Position numbers and translations under genes: made by a program. The notes beneath the pieces were generated by a model. The model saw only the letters and a program-made list of their open reading frames with translations, did not search any database and was not told the DNA's origin. Below are positions 1 through 5,395 of a stretch of 8,848 bases of DNA, piece by piece. Location: the NCBI GenBank assembly GCA_964372035.1, contig CAYJPK010000082.1, positions 1 through 8,848 on the forward strand. Reading direction: 5' to 3'. The DNA is from CAYJPK01 sp964372035. Lineage in GTDB: Bacteria > Desulfobacterota > Desulfovibrionia > Desulfovibrionales > Desulfovibrionaceae. The first letter of the stretch is position 1. The number at the start of each line of letters is the position of its first letter.

Positions 1-48
1 GAAAAAGGCATTAAAAATGACTTTTTCAGTACCGACTTTTGTAGTTTT

Positions 49-68
49 AATGTGCTTGTAGGCACATG
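49..68 (+). promoter_or_regulatory. Candidate CRP/FNR-family operator upstream of the ankyrin gene
   Basis: The sequence reads AATGTGC, seven bases, then CACATG. Inside it ATGTGC (50-55) and GCACAT (62-67) are a perfect inverted repeat around six bases. The core TGTG-N8-CACA has the half-site spacing of CRP/FNR-family sites (TGTGA-N6-TCACA). The same AATGTGC-N7-CACATG pattern occurs at 2324-2343. The dyad centre lies about 42 bp upstream of the start predicted from the -10-like TACATT at 89-94, a class II activator position. The repeat and spacing are seen directly. The regulator family is inferred, and a plain RNA hairpin is the alternative. Confidence 0.5.
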
Positions 69-85
69 TGAAGATATTTTTTTAG

Positions 86-94
86 TGATACATT
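86..94 (+). promoter_or_regulatory. Putative extended -10 promoter element for the ankyrin operon
   Basis: TGA followed by TACATT fits an extended -10 (TGn plus a 4/6 match to TATAAT). No good -35 hexamer lies 16-18 bp upstream, which is typical of activator-dependent promoters, and the dyad at 49-68 occupies that area. The predicted start near 101 would leave an untranslated leader of about 83 nt containing the stem-loop at 134-162. TATTAT at 94-99 is an alternative -10. Confidence 0.35.
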
Positions 95-133
95 ATTATT
101 GAATTATGACTTTTGGAGCAAGTGTGTCTTTGC

Positions 134-162
134 TTAAGTTGGCGGAAGTGATGTCAACTTAA
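134..162 (+). promoter_or_regulatory. Stem-loop in the ankyrin gene leader
   Basis: TTAAGTTG (134-141) and CAACTTAA (155-162) are perfect inverted repeats. As RNA the stem extends inward by G-U, C-G and G-U pairs to 11 pairs, closing a seven-base loop (145-151). No T-run follows, so it is not an intrinsic terminator. It ends 11 bases before the AGGAGG ribosome binding site at 174-179. It could stabilise the mRNA, bind a regulator, or act as a DNA operator; the sequence does not decide between these. Confidence 0.4.
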
Positions 163-183
163 CATACTATAGTAGGAGGATAT

Positions 184-1161
184 ATGTTCGTAAAATCAGT
201 TTGTTATATGCTTATCATTCTTTTTCTAAGCATGTTTTGCAATGTTCATTGTAATAGCTCTTATGCCTTTACGCCAGAAGTTCCAGAAACTAAAAGTGAT
301 ATTACGAGCATAATAAAACGCCACGGAAATAATGTTCATGCCAGAGATAAATATGGTAGAACATCATTAATATTAGCGACCTTACTTGATTCAACTGAGC
401 TTGTTAATACTTTTATTAGAGCTGGTGCAAAGATAAATGCCATGGATAAAGAAGGTGATACGGCTCTTTTCTACGCAATTGACAACAATTCACATAAAGT
501 AATTGATATTTTATTAAAAAATGGTGCTGATTATAATCATGTAAATAGTTACGGCATTACACCAATTATGATTGCAAGTAGCAAAACTCGCTTGAAAATA
601 GCCACAATCTTAATAGATAAGGGTGCAAATATTCACGCTTTTTCAAATCATGGCTATACAGCCTTACACTATGCAGCAGGCTCAAATAATACGAAATTAT
701 TAAAGATACTACTTGAAAAGGGTGCAAAAATAGATGCTTATATTAAAAATGAAATATCATATGGCGATACGCCTTTAATCATAGCTGCAAGAAATGGTAA
801 TGATGATGCTGTTAAGTTTTTGATTGAACACGGGGCTAACATTCATCATCGTAATAAAATGGGCGAAACTCCCCTACTCAATACTGCTAAATTTAGCTTA
901 ATACATCATTTTAGCCATAAAAATAAATTAGGCGCTATCAAAATCTTGATTGAAAGTGGTGCTGATATAAATGCTATTGATGATAACGGCAGAACTGCAC
1001 TTATGCATGCTATTGATATGCAACGCAATGATATTATAGAATATTTATTAAGAAAAAGTGCTGATATTAATATTCAGTCAAAGGACGGCTCAAGCGCTTT
1101 TTCCTATGCGATTGAAACTCAAGACGGTGAAATCAAAAAACTTTTGTTAAAATATAAATAA
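184..1161 (+). CDS. Exported ankyrin-repeat protein
   Basis: This is a 325-residue protein made almost entirely of ankyrin repeats, which are protein-binding scaffolds without catalytic activity. Residues 1-28 look like a Sec signal peptide: a hydrophobic core at about 8-19, then S26-Y27-A28 as a plausible signal peptidase I site. The nearby cysteines C19 and C23 do not sit in a lipobox. About eight repeats follow, starting near residues 55, 88, 121, 154, 192, 224, 266 and 299, each with the G-x-T-x-L/P opening and ending in GA(D/N)I-like turns. Repeat 6 carries a roughly nine-residue insertion (about 238-248). The ATG is preceded by a strong AGGAGG four bases away. The stop overlaps the ribosome binding site of the next gene, which indicates an operon. 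Its partner is unknown. Export would place it in the periplasm of a Gram-negative cell, opposite the cytoplasmic domains of its neighbours. Confidence 0.88.
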   Translation: MFVKSVCYMLIILFLSMFCNVHCNSSYAFTPEVPETKSDITSIIKRHGNNVHARDKYGRTSLILATLLDSTELVNTFIRAGAKINAMDKEGDTALFYAIDNNSHKVIDILLKNGADYNHVNSYGITPIMIASSKTRLKIATILIDKGANIHAFSNHGYTALHYAAGSNNTKLLKILLEKGAKIDAYIKNEISYGDTPLIIAARNGNDDAVKFLIEHGANIHHRNKMGETPLLNTAKFSLIHHFSHKNKLGAIKILIESGADINAIDDNGRTALMHAIDMQRNDIIEYLLRKSADINIQSKDGSSAFSYAIETQDGEIKKLLLKYK

Positions 1162-1175
1162 AGGATAAAATTATG
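1160..1175 (+). promoter_or_regulatory. Ribosome binding site overlapping the upstream stop codon
   Basis: AAAGGATAAAATTATG contains the last bases of the ankyrin gene stop, an AAGGA Shine-Dalgarno and the start ATG seven bases later. The overlap implies translational coupling between the ankyrin protein and the first membrane protein. The identical 16 bases recur at the SPFH gene start (3824-3839). This supports the ATG at 1173 over the in-frame ATG at 1182. Confidence 0.6.
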
Positions 1176-2282
1176 TTAGCCATGAGTAGATCAATTATTG
1201 GTATTATTTTAGGTCTGATAGTTTGCTTTTTTGGAGGCTCAATAATTTATGTAAATGTTCCAGTAGATGGCTTATTTTCGCTAGATGCCTTAGTTGGGTA
1301 TGCCGTTTTCGGCTTTGGCTTTATACCTATTTACTATGGCTATAGACTCTTATCATTTAAAGCACGAATAAAAAAGACCTGTGAACTTATTGAAAAATTT
1401 CAAAGTCCAAAGGGTGTTGCAATTAGCACCTTTGCTAAAGAATTAGGAATTTGTGAAGAAGATTGCTTAAAAGCCATTTTTGACTTGAAATATTTTGGAT
1501 ATGTAAATCGTATTGTTATTGATTACCCTAAAAATAAAATTATTTATATTGATTCCGCCAATGTTGATGGTAAGGAAGATCTTAATTTTACTAATATAAA
1601 ATGTAATTCTTGCGGTGCAACTAATACTGTGCTTAAGGGTAGCGAATATGATTGTGAATATTGTGGTGCACATAATATTGCAGATGGAAGCAGTAAAAAA
1701 GTAGTTATAGTTGAAGGTGGTGAGTATACAGATGCTGAAAAACTAAGTTCTAAAGAAAATTTTAAGCTTGGTTGTTTATTTCCACTCGTTATATTTATTC
1801 CTTTGCCTGTTTTTATCATAATCATAAAAGTACTTTTTGAACCATCTATCTCATTATTTGGCACTATAGGTATAGCTTTGTTGACAGGCTTGCCTCTTGG
1901 TATCATGTTATTTTTATTTTTTAAAGGTGTCTACAGAGATTTACGTAAAAAATATACAAGGCAAATCCTTGCAAAATATCTATCTACAATTATTGCAACA
2001 AGAAAGCCTGGGGGCGTAACAATAGCTGAACTTGCAAGTAATTTGCGTGAAGATAGTCTAAAAGTAGAAAAAAACATTCAATTCTTACTTAAAAATGAAC
2101 ATCTTGTTGGTGTATCAATCAACGGTGAACCTGCAAGAATCCATTATCTAGATGATGATACTGACTTTGACAGATTTGTCCCTGTTAATTGTCAAAATTG
2201 TGGTGGTGAATTTGTTGCAACTTATGGCAAAGCAAATAGATGCCCTTATTGTGATAATGGTGTAGAGCTAAAAAATAAATAA
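1173..2282 (+). CDS. Membrane protein with two winged-helix-like and two zinc-ribbon domains
   Basis: The 369 residues form two copies of one unit. Each unit is two membrane helices (about 7-28 and 40-60; about 199-220 and 227-250), a winged-helix-like segment (about 66-127; about 258-327) and a C4 zinc ribbon (C144, C147, C161, C164; C340, C343, C357, C360). The winged-helix segments share the pattern GVxI-x3-A-x2-L followed by hydrophobic helix positions. An even number of membrane helices before each soluble block puts both blocks on the same side, most likely the cytoplasm. It is paralogous to the product of 2411-3805, with near-identical stretches around both ribbons. Zinc-ribbon membrane proteins encoded beside YdjI-type SPFH proteins are known in Bacillus (YdjG); functional equivalence is inferred from context only. 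It could anchor the SPFH protein or bind nucleic acid or protein through the winged helices. No enzyme motif is visible. Confidence 0.85.
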   Translation: MLAMSRSIIGIILGLIVCFFGGSIIYVNVPVDGLFSLDALVGYAVFGFGFIPIYYGYRLLSFKARIKKTCELIEKFQSPKGVAISTFAKELGICEEDCLKAIFDLKYFGYVNRIVIDYPKNKIIYIDSANVDGKEDLNFTNIKCNSCGATNTVLKGSEYDCEYCGAHNIADGSSKKVVIVEGGEYTDAEKLSSKENFKLGCLFPLVIFIPLPVFIIIIKVLFEPSISLFGTIGIALLTGLPLGIMLFLFFKGVYRDLRKKYTRQILAKYLSTIIATRKPGGVTIAELASNLREDSLKVEKNIQFLLKNEHLVGVSINGEPARIHYLDDDTDFDRFVPVNCQNCGGEFVATYGKANRCPYCDNGVELKNK

Positions 2283-2323
2283 CTAATAATTTATTCATGA
2301 TAAATTTCGACTATTTTATCAAT

Positions 2324-2343
2324 AATGTGCCGTTTGACACATG
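2324..2343 (+). promoter_or_regulatory. Second copy of the candidate CRP/FNR-family operator
   Basis: AATGTGC, seven bases, CACATG: the same bases and spacing as at 49-68, with a different central heptamer. The arms ATGTG and CACAT are separated by eight bases. A perfect TTGACA (2334-2339) lies inside the site and could serve as a -35, in which case a bound regulator would repress rather than activate. The TATATT at 2364-2369 starts 20 bp after the site, exactly as the -10-like element does at the first copy. Confidence 0.5.
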
Positions 2344-2363
2344 CCCTTTTGTTTCACTTACAG

Positions 2364-2369
2364 TATATT
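2364..2369 (+). promoter_or_regulatory. Putative -10 element for the internal promoter
   Basis: TATATT matches TATAAT at five of six positions. The spacing to the TTGACA at 2334-2339 is 24 bp, too long for an ordinary sigma-70 pair, so an activator bound at 2324-2343 is the more natural partner. The overlapping TACAGT (2359-2364, 19 bp spacer) is an alternative. The predicted start near 2376 gives a leader of about 35 nt before the ATG at 2411. Confidence 0.35.
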
Positions 2370-2410
2370 TAGTTAAAGTTATTTTTTAATTTATAAAAAA
2401 GAGACAAAAT

Positions 2411-3805
2411 ATGAATAAAACAACTAATAAGACAATAGTAGATAAGTTCGGAGCACTTGGTAAGCTGTTTACAATTACGCTTATTATTCTTGGTCTACTA
2501 ACTTTAATTATGGGGATTTTTCTAGAAGGTACTCCTGACTTATATAATAACCCAGGGATTGATGATTATGTAGTACATTATTATGGCGTTGTTCTGCTTG
2601 TTGTTGGTTTATCATATATATTTATGCCAAAAAGGCTAAGAAACGATAATCTTTTTATTGGTGTATTAATTACTCTAACATCTTTACCTGTAATTTTTTA
2701 TTGTGCAACTGAATTTTTAGTATTTAGCCCAGCTGGTCTACTTTCATTTTGGGGAATTGTATCCAGTATTGCCTTGATACTAGGAATTATTCAGCTCAAA
2801 GTTGCTATTCAACATATTATTTTTAGAAAAAAAATCAACTTATTACGTGAAGTTTTAGAAAAATTCCATAGTACAAAAGGAGTTGATATTTCAAGTATTG
2901 CAAAAGAACTTACGCTTAGTGAGGCAAAAACTTTGCGGCTTATCGAACGCCTTATGTATTTTGGATATGTAAATAGAATTGCAATAGACTATCAAAAAGC
3001 TAAAATTAATTACTTAGCTTCTGCAAGCGCTGACGGCAACGATGAAGTCAATTTTATCAACATAAAATGTTCTTCTTGTGGTGGAACAAATCACGTTAGA
3101 AAGGGTGTCAACTATAGCTGTGAATACTGCGGAGCTGAAAATCTTGCACAAGGTACAAGCCAAGAACTTATCTTAGTAACTGAGAATGAAGAAAGCCAGG
3201 CTGAAAGATTAAGCGCTGAAGAAAACTTAAGTTCTGGCTGTTTAGTTCCTTTTGCTCTTTTAGTTTATGGTGGAATGTTGGTAATGTTTTGTTATGGTAT
3301 TTTTACTATAAGCTCAGATGGATACTTTATGGATAGAATGCGGTCTGATACTGATTTGCTGACTAAAATTATTGATGCCGTCACGCAAATTGCACCAGCA
3401 ATTTTCTTGGCATCAATTGTAGGCTTCATTGTTTATAAGCTTTCAAAAGAAGGTATTAATAGTATTTTAATAAAACAAAAAAGAGCAATTGCCGCAAAAT
3501 ATGTTCCACTTGTACTTTCAACTAGAACTCCAGAAGGCGTGGAATTAAGACAAATTGCAAATATTATGAAAGAGCAAGTTGAGATTGTTCAAAAACACTT
3601 GCAATCATTAATAGATAGTAAAATTTTACTAGGTGTTAGCCTAAACCTAGATACAAAAAAATTAATATACGTAGATGATGATGCAGAATTTGACAGATTC
3701 GTTGATACAAAATGTCAAAATTGCGGTGGTGAATTTGTTGCAACTTATGGTATTGCAAATAAATGCCCATACTGTGGAAATGGCGTTGATGTATCAAAAA
3801 ACTAG
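2411..3805 (+). CDS. Larger paralogous membrane protein with two winged-helix-like and two zinc-ribbon domains
   Basis: This 464-residue protein has the same layout as the product of 1173-2282 but with four N-terminal membrane helices instead of two (about 17-38, 56-72, 80-100, 109-130). A winged-helix-like segment (about 140-202) and the first zinc ribbon (C220, C223, C237, C240) follow, then two more helices (about 277-299 and 326-346), a second winged-helix-like segment (about 353-422) and the second ribbon (C435, C438, C452, C455). All eight cysteines are conserved between the paralogs. Even helix counts keep both soluble blocks on one side, probably the cytoplasm. The ribosome binding site is weak (AAGAGA, six bases before the ATG), unlike its neighbours. 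It lies 128 bp after its paralog, behind its own putative promoter, and 31 bp before the SPFH gene with no terminator between, so those two are probably co-transcribed. Function unknown; a membrane partner of the SPFH protein is the best inference. Confidence 0.85.
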   Translation: MNKTTNKTIVDKFGALGKLFTITLIILGLLTLIMGIFLEGTPDLYNNPGIDDYVVHYYGVVLLVVGLSYIFMPKRLRNDNLFIGVLITLTSLPVIFYCATEFLVFSPAGLLSFWGIVSSIALILGIIQLKVAIQHIIFRKKINLLREVLEKFHSTKGVDISSIAKELTLSEAKTLRLIERLMYFGYVNRIAIDYQKAKINYLASASADGNDEVNFINIKCSSCGGTNHVRKGVNYSCEYCGAENLAQGTSQELILVTENEESQAERLSAEENLSSGCLVPFALLVYGGMLVMFCYGIFTISSDGYFMDRMRSDTDLLTKIIDAVTQIAPAIFLASIVGFIVYKLSKEGINSILIKQKRAIAAKYVPLVLSTRTPEGVELRQIANIMKEQVEIVQKHLQSLIDSKILLGVSLNLDTKKLIYVDDDAEFDRFVDTKCQNCGGEFVATYGIANKCPYCGNGVDVSKN

Positions 3806-3823
3806 AAAATGAAATTTCTAAAA

Positions 3824-3839
3824 AAAGGATAAAATTATG
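3824..3839 (+). promoter_or_regulatory. Ribosome binding site of the SPFH gene
   Basis: AAAGGATAAAATTATG provides AAGGA seven bases before the start ATG. It is identical over 16 bases to the initiation region at 1160-1175, which supports the chosen start at 3837. Confidence 0.6.
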
Positions 3840-5180
3840 GGATTAATTAAAGCTTTAGTTGGTTCAGCTGAGGGTGTGTTAGCTGACCAGTGGCGTGAAT
3901 TTTTCTATTGTGAGGCAATGAGCCCTGAAGTTTTAGTTAGAAAAGGGCAAAAGCGTGTAGGTTCTCGTAGCTCTAATGACAAGGGCAGTGAAAATGTTAT
4001 CACTAATGGCTCAAATATCGTTGTTGCTGATGGTCAATGCATGATTATTGTTGAAAACGGAAAAGTTGTTGAAGTTTGCGCTGAACCTGGCAAATTTACT
4101 TATAATAACGAAATTGCACCTTCTGTATTTACAGGTGATTTAGGTGATGCCATCAAAGAAAGTTTCAAAAATATTGGAAAGCGTTTCACCTTTGGTGGCG
4201 AGCCAGGGCAAGACCAAAGAATTTATTATTTCAATATGAAAGAAATTATCGGCAATAAATACGGAACTCCAAGCCCTGTTCCATTTAGAGTTGTGGATAA
4301 TAATATTGGGCTTGATGTTGATATATCTTTGCGTTGCCATGGTGAATATTCCTATAAAATCGTTAATCCATTAATGTTCTTTACTAATGTTTGCGGTAAC
4401 GTAACTCAAGATTATCAGCGCACTGAAATTGATAGTCAGCTTAAAACTGAATTATTAACGGCTCTTCAACCTGCTTTTGCACAAATTTCAGCCCTTGGCG
4501 TGCGATATAGTGCAATTCCAGCTCATACTGGCGAACTTGCTAATGCTTTGAATGATATTCTTTCCCAAAAATGGGCAGAAATGCGTGGTATAAAAGTTCA
4601 CTCCTTTGGTGTTTCCTCTGTGAAAGCTTCTGAAGAAGATGAAAATATGATTAAAGAACTCCAACGCAATGCTGTATTTAGAAATACAAATATGGCAGCA
4701 GCCCATATGGTTGGTGCACAAGCGCAAGCAATGCAAACTGCGGCTGGAAATGAAGGTGGCATGGGAGCAATGATGGGCTTTATGGGTATGAACATGGCTA
4801 ACCAAACTGGTGGAATGAATGCTCAAAATCTCTTTGCAATGGGGCAAGAGCAAGCAGGAAGTGGACAAGCAAATCAAGCTCAACAAGTAAATCCAAATAC
4901 CTGGACTTGCGAATGTGGTGATACCAATACTGGTAAGTTTTGCGATGAATGTGGAAAGCCAAAGCCTAATGAAAGCAAGGGCGCAGATACAGGCTGGAGT
5001 TGCGAATGTGGTCAAGTAAATAAAGGTAAATTCTGTGCTGAATGTGGAGCTAAAAAACCTGCTGGCTTACCGACTTATCAATGTGACAAATGCAAGTGGG
5101 AACCAGAAGACCCAACTAAAGCACCAAAATTCTGCCCTGAATGTGGTGATGTATTTGATGAAAATGACATAAAAAAATAA
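3837..5180 (+). CDS. YdjI-type SPFH/band-7 protein with three C-terminal zinc ribbons
   Basis: This 447-residue protein has no membrane helix. Residues about 20-280 match the bacterial SPFH (band 7, 'virion core protein-like') family typified by Bacillus YdjI: an N-terminal segment with DQWREFF, a beta-rich core that includes IVVADGQCMIIVENGKVVEV, and a later SQLKTELLTALQPAF helix with GIKVHSFGVSSV. A Gly/Met/Gln/Ala-rich linker (about 287-350) leads to two tandem ribbons of the form W-x-C-E-C-G-x2-N-x-GKFC-x-ECG (C358, C360, C369, C372; C389, C391, C400, C403) and a third of different form (C416, C419, C433, C436). SPFH proteins oligomerise on membranes as scaffolds, and YdjI is reported to help place PspA at the Bacillus membrane. 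Lacking its own helix, this one probably needs a membrane partner, and the two zinc-ribbon membrane proteins just upstream are the obvious candidates. The gene is followed 63 bp later by a terminator, so it ends the cluster. Confidence 0.9.
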   Translation: MGLIKALVGSAEGVLADQWREFFYCEAMSPEVLVRKGQKRVGSRSSNDKGSENVITNGSNIVVADGQCMIIVENGKVVEVCAEPGKFTYNNEIAPSVFTGDLGDAIKESFKNIGKRFTFGGEPGQDQRIYYFNMKEIIGNKYGTPSPVPFRVVDNNIGLDVDISLRCHGEYSYKIVNPLMFFTNVCGNVTQDYQRTEIDSQLKTELLTALQPAFAQISALGVRYSAIPAHTGELANALNDILSQKWAEMRGIKVHSFGVSSVKASEEDENMIKELQRNAVFRNTNMAAAHMVGAQAQAMQTAAGNEGGMGAMMGFMGMNMANQTGGMNAQNLFAMGQEQAGSGQANQAQQVNPNTWTCECGDTNTGKFCDECGKPKPNESKGADTGWSCECGQVNKGKFCAECGAKKPAGLPTYQCDKCKWEPEDPTKAPKFCPECGDVFDENDIKK

Positions 5181-5243
5181 TTGCGCATAGCTCTTAATAT
5201 AGTTAAAATATTTTATAGTTACAAACGATAACTCCCTCTAAAC

Positions 5244-5285
5244 GGCTTTGGTGTAGGTTAATCTTGCATCAAAGCCCCATTTTTA
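5244..5285 (+). terminator. Rho-independent terminator closing the SPFH cluster
   Basis: Left arm 5244-5257 and right arm 5263-5276 form a 14-pair stem (GGCTTTG... with ...CAAAGCC; the inner pairs include G-U wobbles) around the five-base loop TTAAT. It is followed by CCA and a short T-run at 5280-5285. The stem is strong but the T-run is modest and slightly displaced. It lies between the SPFH gene and the MalY-type gene and separates their transcription. Confidence 0.75.
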
Positions 5286-5347
5286 TTAATAAGCAACTCT
5301 AATTTTAAAATCTTATCAAAAATATTGACCTCCAATCAGCTTTATGG

Positions 5348-5377
5348 TTGACTAGTAAAGTTAAACATAAATAATTA
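5348..5377 (+). promoter_or_regulatory. Weak promoter candidate for the MalY-type gene
   Basis: TTGACT (5348-5353) is a 5/6 match to a -35. With an 18-bp spacer the -10 would be TAATTA (5372-5377), a poor match. Another TTGACC (5325-5330) has no good -10 at normal spacing. A promoter is expected here because a terminator lies just upstream, but its position is uncertain. Confidence 0.25.
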
Positions 5378-5395
5378 GTTCTTGGAGTTATTCAA

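Noticed and set aside
1..27. Inverted repeat GAAAAAG-N13-CTTTTTC
   Set aside because: Low-complexity A/T arms, a long loop and no T-run after it; likely chance in AT-rich DNA, or the end of an upstream terminator that cannot be judged at the window edge.
1..102. Open reading frame from base 1 to the TGA at 100-102, possibly the end of an upstream gene
   Set aside because: Only 33 codons, no recognisable protein sequence, and it runs through the candidate operator and -10 region. A truncated upstream gene cannot be excluded.
238..254. Lipoprotein lipobox at C19 or C23 of the ankyrin protein
   Set aside because: The residues before each cysteine (SMF and NVH) do not fit the lipobox consensus, whereas SYA at 26-28 fits signal peptidase I.
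1544..1906. Minus-strand open frame inside the first membrane-protein gene
   Set aside because: Lies fully within a well-supported gene and its translation shows no family features; a shadow frame.
2289..2320. Two overlapping AT-only hairpins after the first membrane-protein gene (ATTTAT/ATAAAT and GATAAA/TTTATC)
   Set aside because: Very weak stems without a clear T-run; not convincing as a terminator or attenuator, so read-through into the next gene remains possible.
1602..3781. Reading the zinc-ribbon membrane proteins as a primosomal helicase (PriA-like), a label often given to such ribbons
   Set aside because: No Walker motifs or helicase domain are present. Only the short C4 ribbons are shared, and the proteins are polytopic membrane proteins.
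4488..5015. Long open frame on the minus strand inside the SPFH gene
   Set aside because: Cysteine- and histidine-rich translation mirroring the zinc-ribbon and linker codons of the + strand gene, with no recognisable domain; a shadow frame.
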